DNA of 64,000 nucleotides from the NCBI RefSeq assembly GCF_003116815.1, contig NZ_QDKQ01000065.1, positions 1 through 64,000 on the forward strand. Reading direction: 5' to 3'. The notes beneath the pieces are model-generated. The model was given only the letters and a program-made list of their open reading frames with translations, had not been told where the DNA came from and did not search any database. This DNA comes from Caulobacter endophyticus (GTDB taxonomy: Bacteria; Pseudomonadota; Alphaproteobacteria; Caulobacterales; Caulobacteraceae). The translations under genes were made by a program, and so were the position numbers. Positions 8,612 to 15,972 of this stretch are shown here, piece after piece (the first letter of the stretch is position 1; every line of letters starts with the position of its first letter).

Positions 8612-9381
8612 CGGCCATTCCGCTCGCAGATCGGGGCCTGCTGCTGGGCGACGGCCTGTTCGAGACCCTGCTGGCGGTGGACGGGCAGGTCCGCCACGTC
8701 GAGGCCCATCTCGACCGCATGGCGGCCGGCTGCGAGGCTTTGGGCCTGCCGCCGCTGGACCGCGACGGGGCCCGGGCGCTGATCACGGCTGCGCCGGGAG
8801 CGGCCGGCCTGGCCACCGGTCGCGCCGCCGTGCGCCTGACCCTGACCGCCGGCTCCGGCGGGCGGGGCCTGGATCGTCCGGAGGCGCCGGTCCCGGAGCT
8901 GTTCGCCGCCTGCGCCCCGGCGCCGCCGGCCGGCGCGCCGGCCCGTGCGGTGGTCGCGACGGTTCGCCGCAACGAAGGCTCGCCGGCCTCGCGTCTGAAG
9001 ACCCTGGCCTACCTCGACAACGTGCTGGCCCGCGCCGAGGCTCGCGCCGCCGGCGCCGACGAGGCCCTGATGCTGAACAACCGTGGCCACCTGGCCTGCG
9101 CTTCGGCTGGCAACCTGTTCTGGCTGGACGGCGAGGGGCTGGCGACGCCGGCCCTGGACTGCGGCGTGCTGGCGGGGTTGGCGCGTGGGCGGGTCATGGC
9201 GGCCGCCGCCGGCCTGGGGATTGCGGTGCGCGAGGCGCGCGCCGGGATCGAGGCGCTGGCGACCGCAAGGGCGGCGTTCCTGACCAACAGCCTGACCGGC
9301 GTGCGGCCCCTGGTTTCCCTGGACGGCCGCGCCCTGGGCGAGGATCCGCGCGTGGCCGCCCTGGCGGCCGCCGCCGGCTAG
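8608..9381 (+). CDS. pabC: Aminodeoxychorismate lyase (class IV aminotransferase family)
   Basis: This 257-residue PLP enzyme of fold type IV would eliminate pyruvate from aminodeoxychorismate to give 4-aminobenzoate. It opens with IPLADRGLLLGDGLFETLLA, the classic substrate-side motif. The PLP Lys is expected at Lys131 in SRLKTLAYLDN, and EALMLN and TNSLTGVRPL complete the family signature. Pairing with pabB supports the PabC assignment over branched-chain or D-amino-acid aminotransferases of the same fold. It ends four bases before the convergent TadF-like gene. Confidence 0.9.
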   Translation: MTAIPLADRGLLLGDGLFETLLAVDGQVRHVEAHLDRMAAGCEALGLPPLDRDGARALITAAPGAAGLATGRAAVRLTLTAGSGGRGLDRPEAPVPELFAACAPAPPAGAPARAVVATVRRNEGSPASRLKTLAYLDNVLARAEARAAGADEALMLNNRGHLACASAGNLFWLDGEGLATPALDCGVLAGLARGRVMAAAAGLGIAVREARAGIEALATARAAFLTNSLTGVRPLVSLDGRALGEDPRVAALAAAAG

Positions 9382-9385
9382 ATCC

Positions 9386-9931
9386 CTACTTCGGCCACTC
9401 CACCGTCTCGGTGCGGCGCGGGCGCAGATAGTAGGTGCGCCTGAAGGTGAACGAGGCTTTGCTGAGGCTCGTGGCCGGCGTGTAGTCGTAGCTGGTGGTG
9501 CTGATGATCACGCTGCTGCTGGCCGGCAGCACGCTTTCGGGCACGTCGGTCCTGACGGTGTTGGCGGCCGGGCAGTTGACCGGGCTGTTCTTGGGCGCGA
9601 CCCAGGCCACGGTGTCCTTGCCGTTGGCGTCGGAGACGACGCTGTAGAGGCACAGGCGCAGCGGCGAGGCCGGAAACGGCTTCATCACCGCCTCGGCGAT
9701 GCCGTAGATCGCATCGACGCGCGCCTGGTCGATCTGGCCGTTCTGGGCGGCCATGTCGCCGATCAGCGAGGTGGTGTGGAACAGGCGGCGCTGGGCCATC
9801 ATGGCCTGGGTCAGCTCGGCCAGGCCGAAATAGAAGATCAGCAGCAGCGGCGCCAGCAGGGCGAATTCGACGGCCACGGCGCCGGCGGCGTCGCGCAGGA
9901 AGCGGCGGGACGGAAGGCGGCGCTGGCTCAT
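9386..9931 (-). CDS. TadE/TadF-family pilus assembly protein (second of pair)
   Basis: The 181-residue protein has a pseudopilin-like N-terminus: a basic stretch, then DAAGAVAVEFALLAPLLLIF as the hydrophobic helix with Glu five residues after the likely Gly-Ala cleavage point. The rest is exported, with Cys residues in LRLCLYS and SPVNCPA. TadE/TadF proteins are minor pseudopilins of the Flp/Tad pilus. It overlaps the TadE-like gene by four bases (9928-9931). The pair lies divergent from pilA and the cpa genes, which supports a pilus role. I cannot say which of the two corresponds to TadE and which to TadF. Confidence 0.82.
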   Translation of the reverse strand: MSQRRLPSRRFLRDAAGAVAVEFALLAPLLLIFYFGLAELTQAMMAQRRLFHTTSLIGDMAAQNGQIDQARVDAIYGIAEAVMKPFPASPLRLCLYSVVSDANGKDTVAWVAPKNSPVNCPAANTVRTDVPESVLPASSSVIISTTSYDYTPATSLSKASFTFRRTYYLRPRRTETVEWPK

Positions 9932-10536
9932 GCGGGGCACGTCACGCTGGCGGCGGTGTCGCTGTTGTAGGGCTCGTTGGCGAAGGCGGTGGTGAAGGTC
10001 AGGGTGCGCTTGCCGTTGGCCGTCTGCATCACCGCCTGCAGCAGCGGGGTGATCAGCGGCCAGTCGTAATAGGCGCGCACCAGGACCAGCGACTCCGCGC
10101 CGCCCGGATCCCAGCAGGTGGCCTTGGGCGTCGCCAGGCCGCTGCTGGCGCTGAAGGTGGCCACGGTGCGCACGTCGACGCGCAGCGCCGCGGCGCAGCC
10201 GCTTTCCATCCAGGTCATGCGCGAGCAGACCGAGGTCTTGAAGCTGGCGGCGTCGCCGCCGTTGGTCTGGACCTGGCCGGTGCGGATCTCGCGGCCGGCG
10301 TCGACGACGGCGTTCTCCAGCGTCATCGAGGCGAAATAGACCAGGGCCAGCTCGATGATGCCGAAGAACAGCAGCAGGAACGGCGCCAGCAGAAGGGCGA
10401 ATTCGACGGCGGTCGCGCCGCCCTCGGCGCGCGCGAAACGGCCCAGCCGGCGGCGGGCGGCCAGCCTCATGCGGGCGTTGAGCAAGATGGACGGCGTCCC
10501 CATACGAAGGTCCGTGACTGCGATGCGGGCGACCAT
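9928..10536 (-). CDS. TadE/TadF-family pilus assembly protein (first of pair)
   Basis: This protein of up to 202 residues has the TadE-like motif EGGATAVEFALLLAPFLLLF near residues 38-57, followed by a periplasmic domain with four Cys. I chose the ATG at 10536 because GGGAG lies about nine bases upstream. Internal starts at 10503 and 10470 would give shorter leaders closer to the usual family length, but no ribosome binding site was seen for them. It would be processed by prepilin peptidase CpaA and act as a minor pseudopilin. It is the first gene of the pair that ends with the 181-residue protein. Confidence 0.82.
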   Translation of the reverse strand: MVARIAVTDLRMGTPSILLNARMRLAARRRLGRFARAEGGATAVEFALLLAPFLLLFFGIIELALVYFASMTLENAVVDAGREIRTGQVQTNGGDAASFKTSVCSRMTWMESGCAAALRVDVRTVATFSASSGLATPKATCWDPGGAESLVLVRAYYDWPLITPLLQAVMQTANGKRTLTFTTAFANEPYNSDTAASVTCPA

Positions 10537-10613
10537 AAAGGCCGCTCCCTAACCGCGCCCTAACCGGCCTCGCGAGCACGCGCGCGGGGCGCGCCCGTCT
10601 TCCTGCTGGAAGA

Positions 10614-11057
10614 TCAGGGCTGGCCGGCGATGGGGGCGGGGGCGACCGCTTCGGTCGGGGTCAGGGCGGTGCAGCGGCCGTCGCACGCGTAGGCCGAGGC
10701 GTTGACGCCGCGCTGGACCGTCACGGCGTCGGCGGCGACGTCGGTGACCAGCACCTGGCCGCCGGTCAGGGTGCGGCCCTGGGCGTCGAAGGCGAACAGG
10801 GTGGTGACGCCCACGCGCTTGCCCAGGATCACCAGGGTGCGGTCGTTGACGACGCTGACGTCGGCGATCTGCGGGTCGCCGACGACGATCTCGCGGGCGG
10901 GGCCGCCGAGGGGAACTGTGGCCGCCTGGCCCGCGGCCACCGTCATGGTGCGGGCAGCGCCCGCGGGCGCGGGGGCGGTCGGAACGGCCGCCTGGGCCGC
11001 CACGGCGGCGCCGCAGAGGCTGAAGAAGGCGGTGATGGCGAGCGAAAGGCGGCGCAT
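10614..11057 (-). CDS. Stand-alone pilus N-terminal domain protein (CpaC N-domain-like)
   Basis: The 147-residue protein has a signal peptide (MRRLSLAITAFFSLCGAAVA) and then one domain with REIVVGDPQIADVSVVNDRT and ILGKRVGVTTLFAFD. This is the same pattern as the N-terminal domain of the secretin CpaC (family T2SS-T3SS_pil_N) without the secretin barrel. A tail contains the pair CDGRC near the C-terminus. It is probably periplasmic and may assist or cap the Flp secretin, but no function is established by sequence alone. I chose the ATG at 11057 because it begins the signal peptide. It lies 77 bases upstream of the TadE-like gene and is divergent from pilA. Confidence 0.78.
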   Translation of the reverse strand: MRRLSLAITAFFSLCGAAVAAQAAVPTAPAPAGAARTMTVAAGQAATVPLGGPAREIVVGDPQIADVSVVNDRTLVILGKRVGVTTLFAFDAQGRTLTGGQVLVTDVAADAVTVQRGVNASAYACDGRCTALTPTEAVAPAPIAGQP

Positions 11058-11111
11058 GGCGGTCCTGTCGGAGCGAAATCTATGACCGCGACACTGCCGA
11101 AGAATGGTCAA

Positions 11112-11371
11112 TAAAAACCTAAGAAAGCTCTTGCTGCGACAAACTCGACTGTTGGAAATCCCTTATGGATCAACGGATTTCGTCGTCGAAAACTCGACAT
11201 AGTTAAGAGTTGATAATGGTAAAATTAAATAAACCAAAAGAAAAATCGGCAAAAAACTTCGACGTTTACTGCGGATTAATCGAGATGGGCGAAATTGATC
11301 GTGTTTTCGGGGGTGAACAAGTCGCCACGGCTTGCAGGCCCAGCCAAGTTTTCTCAGCAGGAGATCAAGTC
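11112..11371. other. AT-rich control region between the divergent pilus operons
   Basis: This 260-bp stretch is clearly richer in A+T than its surroundings, with runs such as TAAAATTAAATAAACC. It separates the minus-strand pilus accessory genes from pilA. It contains a CtrA-like box at 11265-11279 and a poorer one (TTAA-N7-TAAT) at 11203-11217. An open frame runs in phase into pilA from 11210, but it lacks pilin-leader features, so the region is read as noncoding. Confidence 0.6.
11265..11279 (+). promoter_or_regulatory. Candidate CtrA box upstream of pilA
   Basis: TTTA-CTGCGGA-TTAA matches the CtrA consensus TTAA-N7-TTAA at seven of eight defined positions. It lies about 93 bases upstream of the pilA ATG. 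C. crescentus pilA is known to be CtrA-activated. The same variant, TTTA-N7-TTAA, occurs upstream of cpaB. Confidence 0.55.
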
Positions 11372-11545
11372 ATGTCGAAGTTTGTCACGCGCTTCCTGAA
11401 GGACGAGTCGGGCGCCACGGCCATCGAATACGGCCTCATCATCGCCCTGATCGCCGTCGTCATCGTGGCCGCGTTCGCCACCCTGAAGCCCGCCCTGACC
11501 GGCGCCTTCACCCGCACCAGCACCGCCCTCGACAACGCGAAGTAA
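11372..11545 (+). CDS. pilA: Flp-type major pilin
   Basis: This 57-residue prepilin begins MSKFVTRFLKDESG followed by ATAIEYGLIIALIAV. CpaA should cut after Gly14, leaving Ala+1 and Glu+5 with the EY pair, the hallmark of Flp pilins. The hydrophobic helix continues to about residue 35 and the C-terminus is short and polar. AGGAGA lies eight bases before the ATG, which decides this start over upstream in-frame ATGs. Length and sequence agree with Caulobacter PilA, the subunit of the polar pili used for surface sensing and as a phage receptor. A second pilin follows 28 bases downstream. Confidence 0.95.
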   Translation: MSKFVTRFLKDESGATAIEYGLIIALIAVVIVAAFATLKPALTGAFTRTSTALDNAK

Positions 11546-11573
11546 GACGCGACGTCAGGAGAGGAGACGGCCG

Positions 11574-11750
11574 ATGGGCACGCTTTTCGATCGCTTCCTT
11601 AAGGACGAACGAGGCGCCACCGTCGTGGAGTACGGCCTGATCGCTTGCTTCGTGAGCATCATGGTCGTGGCCGCCGTCCCTCTGCTCGGGCCGTCCATTC
11701 AGGGCGCGTTCGAGCGGGTAAGGGACCACCTCAACGCCGCTGGCAAATAG
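11574..11750 (+). CDS. Second Flp-type pilin
   Basis: This 58-residue prepilin begins MGTLFDRFLKDERG followed by ATVVEYGLIACFVSIM, with the cleavage site after Gly14 and Glu+5 as in PilA. It differs in having Cys and Ser inside the membrane helix and a more charged C-terminus (FERVRDHLNAAGK). GAGGAGA lies upstream of the ATG. It sits between pilA and a strong terminator, so it is probably on the pilA transcript. It may be a minor or alternative pilin. It is too similar to be anything other than a pilin, but its expression is unproven. Confidence 0.88.
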   Translation: MGTLFDRFLKDERGATVVEYGLIACFVSIMVVAAVPLLGPSIQGAFERVRDHLNAAGK

Positions 11751-11782
11751 CGACGAGAGGTCGGAACCGACCAAGACAGAAG

Positions 11783-11820
11783 GGGCCGCGACGTTTCGAC
11801 GTCGCGGCCCTTTTCTTTTG
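11783..11820 (+). terminator. Rho-independent terminator after the tandem pilins
   Basis: A perfect 12-bp stem, GGGCCGCGACGT with ACGTCGCGGCCC, closes a TTCG tetraloop and is followed by TTTTCTTTT. It separates the pilin unit from cpaA and would let pilin mRNA accumulate independently. Confidence 0.95.
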
Positions 11821-11911
11821 TTCCCGCCGGTCTTCCAGCCACGCTCCGCTGGAAACGATTGCTTCATCGGCGTCTGGCTAGACTTGTGAAAGTCCAGGTT
11901 CGAGATCCGCC

Positions 11912-12424
11912 ATGCAAACGCTGCAGCTTCTGCCCCTGATCGTCTTCGCCGGCCTGACCGTCGTCGCCGGCCTGAAGGACGCGACCAGCTACACCATTCC
12001 CAACTGGATCTCGCTGGCGCTGATCGCCGCCTTTCCGGTCGCCGCGCTCGTTGGCGGCGTCGGCTGGAGCGCGGCCGGCTGGTCGCTGCTGGTGGGCCTG
12101 GGCCTGCTGGTGGTCGGCATGATCATGTTCGCCCTGCGCTGGGTGGGCGGCGGCGACGCCAAGCTGCTGGCCGCCTGCGCCCTATGGATGGGCGTGCCCG
12201 GCATCGCCCCGTTCCTGTTGACCACGGCCCTGGCCGGCGGCGCCCTGACCATGGGCCTGATGAGCCTGCGTTCGGGCTGGCTGGCGCCGATGATCGCCGG
12301 CGGCCCCGCCTGGGTGCGTCGTCTCGGCGACAAGAACGGCGACATTCCCTACGGCGTGGCCATCGCCGTCGGCGCCCTGGCGGCGCTGCCCCAGAGCATC
12401 ATCGGCCAAGCCCTGCTCAACTGA
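11912..12424 (+). CDS. cpaA: Prepilin peptidase CpaA (A24A type IV leader peptidase)
   Basis: The 170-residue inner-membrane aspartic protease has about six hydrophobic segments. The catalytic aspartates are expected in GLKDATSYTIPNW near residue 23 and in the GGGDAK motif near residue 74. It cleaves the leaders of both pilins and the TadE/F-like proteins. It lacks the N-terminal methyltransferase domain of PilD, as is usual for CpaA/TadV. The ATG at 11912 gives a normal short N-terminus. It follows the pilin terminator and may have its own promoter. The gap to cpaB is 205 bases. Confidence 0.93.
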   Translation: MQTLQLLPLIVFAGLTVVAGLKDATSYTIPNWISLALIAAFPVAALVGGVGWSAAGWSLLVGLGLLVVGMIMFALRWVGGGDAKLLAACALWMGVPGIAPFLLTTALAGGALTMGLMSLRSGWLAPMIAGGPAWVRRLGDKNGDIPYGVAIAVGALAALPQSIIGQALLN

Positions 12425-12432
12425 TCGCCCAC

Positions 12433-12451
12433 ACTCCCCATTTTGGGGAGT
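12433..12451. other. Stem-loop between cpaA and cpaB
   Basis: ACTCCCCA and TGGGGAGT form a perfect 8-bp stem around TTT, eight bases after the cpaA stop. No T-run follows, so it is a weak terminator candidate or an mRNA-end stabiliser. Confidence 0.4.
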
Positions 12452-12497
12452 CCGCGTCAGGCTGTCGCGGCCTTAAGGCCCCGGAAACGCTGCTTCC

Positions 12498-12513
12498 TTT
12501 AGCGGTCGTTAAC
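12498..12513 (+). promoter_or_regulatory. Candidate CtrA box upstream of cpaB
   Basis: TTTA-GCGGTCG-TTAAC matches the CtrA full-box consensus TTAA-N7-TTAAC with one mismatch. It is about 117 bases before the cpaB start. It carries the same TTTA left half as the pilA box. Confidence 0.5.
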
Positions 12514-12629
12514 CATGGGCGCCGCAGTTTGCGATGCGGCCAGAACGGCTGTTCGATCCCTGCGTCCGGAAGTCCGAAGCTCTCCAGTCGCGCCGAACCC
12601 GTCCTGCCGACGCCAGAGCTCCGCCGCGC

Positions 12630-13523
12630 ATGAACCCTGTCAGAATCATCATCGTTCTGGTCGCCGCCGTCTCGGCGATCGGCCTGGCCGTGCTGATGCA
12701 GAAAGCCATGGGCGGCAAGCCCGCGGAAACCCAAGCCGTCGCCTCGGCCCCCGCGCCCACCCTCGACGCCAAGCCGATGACCCTGGTGCTGGTCGCCAAG
12801 CGCGACCTGGCGATCGGCACGCGCCTGACCAAGGACGACGTCGAGTGGAAGGCCTGGCCGGCCGACGCCGTCAGCCCCGTCTATCTCACCAACGGCGCGG
12901 CCCCCGTCGAGCCCCAGACCGGTGCGGCCAAGGCCGTGAAGACCGTCGGCGAGGCTGCCGGCGTCCTGGGCGGCGCGCCGCCCGAAGCCAGCGTCGAGGG
13001 CGCGATCGTTCGCGACCCGCTGCTGGCCGGCGAGCCCATCGTGGCCCGCAAGATCGTTCGCGGCGGCGAGGGCGGCTACCTGTCGGTGGTGCTTTCGCCC
13101 GGCGCCCGCGCCATGGCCGTTCCCGTCACCTCCGAGACCGCGGCCGGCGGCTTCATCCTGCCCGGCGACCGCGTCGACGTGCTGATGAGCCGCGATGCGC
13201 CCAACAGCGACAGCAACGGCGGCGGCGGCAAGCAGGTGGTCGCCGAGACCGTGCTGCAGAACATCCGCGTCCTCGCCCTCGACCAGGCCACCGCCGCCGA
13301 GAAGGACGCCAAGACCATCGTCGCCGCCACCGCCACCCTCGAGGTGCGTCCCGCCGAGGCCGAGGCTCTGACCCGCGCCAAGGCCAGCGGCCCCGTCACC
13401 CTGGCGCTTCGCGCCTACACCGACCTGGGCGGCCCCTCCGGCGTCTCCGCCCCGTCCCAGGACTCCACGGTCATCCGCATCAATCGCGGCGGACAGACTT
13501 CCAGCATCGCGGTGCGCCAATGA
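12630..13523 (+). CDS. cpaB: Flp pilus assembly protein CpaB (RcpC/SAF domain)
   Basis: The 297-residue protein is anchored by one N-terminal membrane helix (residues 4-21). An SAF domain follows, with TLVLVAKRDLAIGTRLT near 48-65, and then the RcpC region with AMAVPVTSETAAGGFILPGDRVDVL. CpaB is periplasmic and works with the secretin CpaC. I chose the ATG at 12630 because the preceding in-frame residues are polar and lack family similarity. The linker at 100-125 is Ala/Gly-rich. The stop overlaps the cpaC start (ATGA at 13520-13523). Confidence 0.93.
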   Translation: MNPVRIIIVLVAAVSAIGLAVLMQKAMGGKPAETQAVASAPAPTLDAKPMTLVLVAKRDLAIGTRLTKDDVEWKAWPADAVSPVYLTNGAAPVEPQTGAAKAVKTVGEAAGVLGGAPPEASVEGAIVRDPLLAGEPIVARKIVRGGEGGYLSVVLSPGARAMAVPVTSETAAGGFILPGDRVDVLMSRDAPNSDSNGGGGKQVVAETVLQNIRVLALDQATAAEKDAKTIVAATATLEVRPAEAEALTRAKASGPVTLALRAYTDLGGPSGVSAPSQDSTVIRINRGGQTSSIAVRQ

Positions 13524-15262
13524 TCGGCCGGTTCGCCTCTCTCTCGCTTTCGGCCTCGCTCGTCGTCCTGACGGCGCTGGCCCCGGCCGCCCCGGCCCTG
13601 GCCGACGGCTACGCCGGCAACCGGGTCTACCGCCCGGCCCGCGCCGTGACGCGCGCGCCCGCGCCGGTCGTCACCTATGCCTCGCAGCCGGTCGCCGACC
13701 AGGTGCTGCGCGTCGACCTGACCGCCGGCCCCGACGCCCGTGTGCTGAACCTGCCGCGCGGCAAGTCGGCGATCATCGAGCTGCCGGTCGACGTGCGCGA
13801 CATGCTGGTGACCAACCCGCAGGTGGCCGACGCGGTGCTGCGCAATCCGCGCCGGATCTACGTGCTGGGCGTGGGCAAGGGCTCGACGGACGCGGTGTTC
13901 TTCGACGCCGCCGGCCGCAAGCTGCTGTCGCTGGCCATCCGCGTCGACGAGGACTCCGGCCTGCTGCAGGATACGCTGCGCAAGGTGCTGCCCGACTCCC
14001 GCATCGAGGTGCAGCCGGTGCGCGACAGCGTGATCCTGACCGGCACGGTGGCCAACGCCGCCGACTCCAGCAAGGCCGCCCTGGTCGCCGCCCAGTTCGT
14101 GGCCAGGCCCGAGCAGGTGGTCAACATGCTGAGCATCGCCGGCAAGGACCAGGTGATGCTCAAGGTGCGGATCGTCGAGGTCCAGCGCGACATCATCAAG
14201 CAGCTGGGCGTTTCGACCAACAACCTGCTCAACGACGGCTTCAAGACCTACAGCCTGGGTCGCGACAACACCTTCGCGGTCAACGGCGGCATGGTCGGCG
14301 GCGGCGGCGCCTGCTACGGCCGCAACAACGTCCGCACGACGAACTACACCAACAACGCCTCGGTCACCAACCAGGGCAGCGTGACCAGCGGCGCCACGAC
14401 CTCCAACGGCAGCTCGGTCTCCACGACCGTGGAAGCGACCGATCCGGTGACCGGCACCGTGACCACCACGACCACCACGACCGCGGGTCCGACGTCGTCG
14501 AGCGGTACGAGCAACTCCCTGACGGGGCTGGTCTCCAGCGCCGCCAGCACCGCCTACAGCATGGCCACCGGCAACAACCTCAACGCCTGCCTGCAGGCGT
14601 TCGAGCGCGTGGGCCTGATCCGCACCCTGGCCGAACCGAACCTGACCGTCGTGTCGGGCGAGGCGGGCAAGTTCCTGGCCGGCGGCGAGTTCCCGGTGCC
14701 AACCGGCTCCGACGAGGACGGCCGGGTGACCATCGAGTTCAAGCCCTACGGCGTGGGCCTCGGCTACACGCCGGTGGTGCTGTCGGGCGGCCGCATCTCG
14801 CTGAAGCTGTCGACCGAGGTGTCGGAGCTGTCGAGCCTGGGCGCCTTCACGGTCTCTTCGGGCACGAGCTCGACCCTGGTGATCCCCGGCCTGTCGGTCC
14901 GCCGCGCCGAGACCACCGTGGAGCTGCCCTCGGGCGGCGCCCTGATGATCGCCGGCCTGCTGCACCAGCAGACCAAGCAGAACATCGATTCCCTGCCGGG
15001 CATGACGTCGCTGCCGGTCCTGGGCTCGCTGTTCCGCTCGCGCGACTACCTGAACGGCGAAACCGAACTGGTGGTGATCATCACCCCCTACATCGTCGAC
15101 CCGACCCGCCCGCAGGACCAGCAGACGCCGGCCGACGGCCTGCAGATCGCCGGCGACATGAGCACCGTGCTGCTGGGGCGCCTGAACAAGGTGGTCAAGG
15201 CCCCGGCGGGCGCCAACTCCGGACGGACCTACCAGGGTCCGGTCGGCTACGTGATCGAATGA
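13520..15262 (+). CDS. cpaC: Flp pilus secretin CpaC
   Basis: This 580-residue outer-membrane secretin has a signal peptide ending near LADG, then the pilus N-domain (DMLVTNPQVADAVLRNPRRI, residues 92-115). A BON-like segment precedes the C-terminal secretin domain, which has VPTGSDEDGRVTIEFKPYGV and VVIITPYIV. An unusual Thr/Ser-rich insertion occupies about residues 266-345 (TTTTTTTAGPTSSSGTS), flanked by single Cys residues at 265 and 357. The secretin forms the pilus exit pore. The start overlaps cpaB by four bases and the stop overlaps the cpaD start by four. Confidence 0.95.
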   Translation: MIGRFASLSLSASLVVLTALAPAAPALADGYAGNRVYRPARAVTRAPAPVVTYASQPVADQVLRVDLTAGPDARVLNLPRGKSAIIELPVDVRDMLVTNPQVADAVLRNPRRIYVLGVGKGSTDAVFFDAAGRKLLSLAIRVDEDSGLLQDTLRKVLPDSRIEVQPVRDSVILTGTVANAADSSKAALVAAQFVARPEQVVNMLSIAGKDQVMLKVRIVEVQRDIIKQLGVSTNNLLNDGFKTYSLGRDNTFAVNGGMVGGGGACYGRNNVRTTNYTNNASVTNQGSVTSGATTSNGSSVSTTVEATDPVTGTVTTTTTTTAGPTSSSGTSNSLTGLVSSAASTAYSMATGNNLNACLQAFERVGLIRTLAEPNLTVVSGEAGKFLAGGEFPVPTGSDEDGRVTIEFKPYGVGLGYTPVVLSGGRISLKLSTEVSELSSLGAFTVSSGTSSTLVIPGLSVRRAETTVELPSGGALMIAGLLHQQTKQNIDSLPGMTSLPVLGSLFRSRDYLNGETELVVIITPYIVDPTRPQDQQTPADGLQIAGDMSTVLLGRLNKVVKAPAGANSGRTYQGPVGYVIE

Positions 15263-15972
15263 GGACGCGGACCATGACGCGAGCCAAGACCTTCCGCGTG
15301 ATCCTCGCCGGCGCCGGCCTTCTGGCCCTGGCCGCCTGCGCTTCGGCCGGCGTCTCGCCTTCGGGCCAGGCCGCCGCGCCGACCACGTCGACCGAGCAGT
15401 GGGCCGACAAGGTCAAGGTCACCGCCGCGCCCGACGAGGTGCTGCTGGCCGTGCATGCCGAGGGGCTGTCGCCCCGCCAGGTCCAGGCGCTGGACGCCCT
15501 CCTGGCCCGGTTCACCGAGGCCGAGGCGCGCGAGCTGGTGGTGCTGGCGCCCGTCGGCGGTCCCGAGGCCCCGGCCGCCGGCCGCATGGCCGCCGCCGCC
15601 CGCGCCTACCTGATCGACGCCGGCGCGCCGCGCTTCGCCGTCCGCATCGACTCCTATCCGGCCGAGGGCGACAAGGCGCCGCCGCTGCGGGTGGGCTATC
15701 TGCGCCACGAGGTCGAGACCCCGCGCTGCGGCGCCTGGGAGAACCTGACCGCCACGCGCGCCAACGACGCCTACGGCAACTTCGGCTGCGCGGTGACCGC
15801 CAACATGGCCGCCCAGGTGGCCAATCCCGCCGACCTGCAAGGGCCCCGGCGCGAGGATCCGGCCGACGCCATGCGCCGTGGCGTGGTGCTGGGCAAGTAC
15901 CGCGCGGGCGAGCCGACCGCCTCGCAGAAGGACGCACAGTCCGACGGCGCCGTTTCTCGGGTGGTGAAATGA
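15259..15972 (+). CDS. cpaD: Flp pilus lipoprotein CpaD
   Basis: The 237-residue protein has a lipoprotein signal with lipobox LAAC and Cys27 as the acylated residue. The CpaD domain continues to residue ~215 and includes RVGYLRHEVETPRCGAWENL and NFGCAVTANMAAQVANPADL, which is diagnostic for the family. It probably helps place the secretin in the outer membrane. Two starts are possible: ATG 15259, which overlaps the cpaC stop, or ATG 15274, which follows GAGGACGCGGACC. Both keep the lipobox. The stop overlaps cpaE by four bases. Confidence 0.94.
   Translation: MRTRTMTRAKTFRVILAGAGLLALAACASAGVSPSGQAAAPTTSTEQWADKVKVTAAPDEVLLAVHAEGLSPRQVQALDALLARFTEAEARELVVLAPVGGPEAPAAGRMAAAARAYLIDAGAPRFAVRIDSYPAEGDKAPPLRVGYLRHEVETPRCGAWENLTATRANDAYGNFGCAVTANMAAQVANPADLQGPRREDPADAMRRGVVLGKYRAGEPTASQKDAQSDGAVSRVVK

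Noticed and set aside
11210-11371. Upstream in-frame extension of PilA
   Set aside because: It would remove the short prepilin leader needed for CpaA cleavage. It is AT-rich and covers the CtrA-like box.
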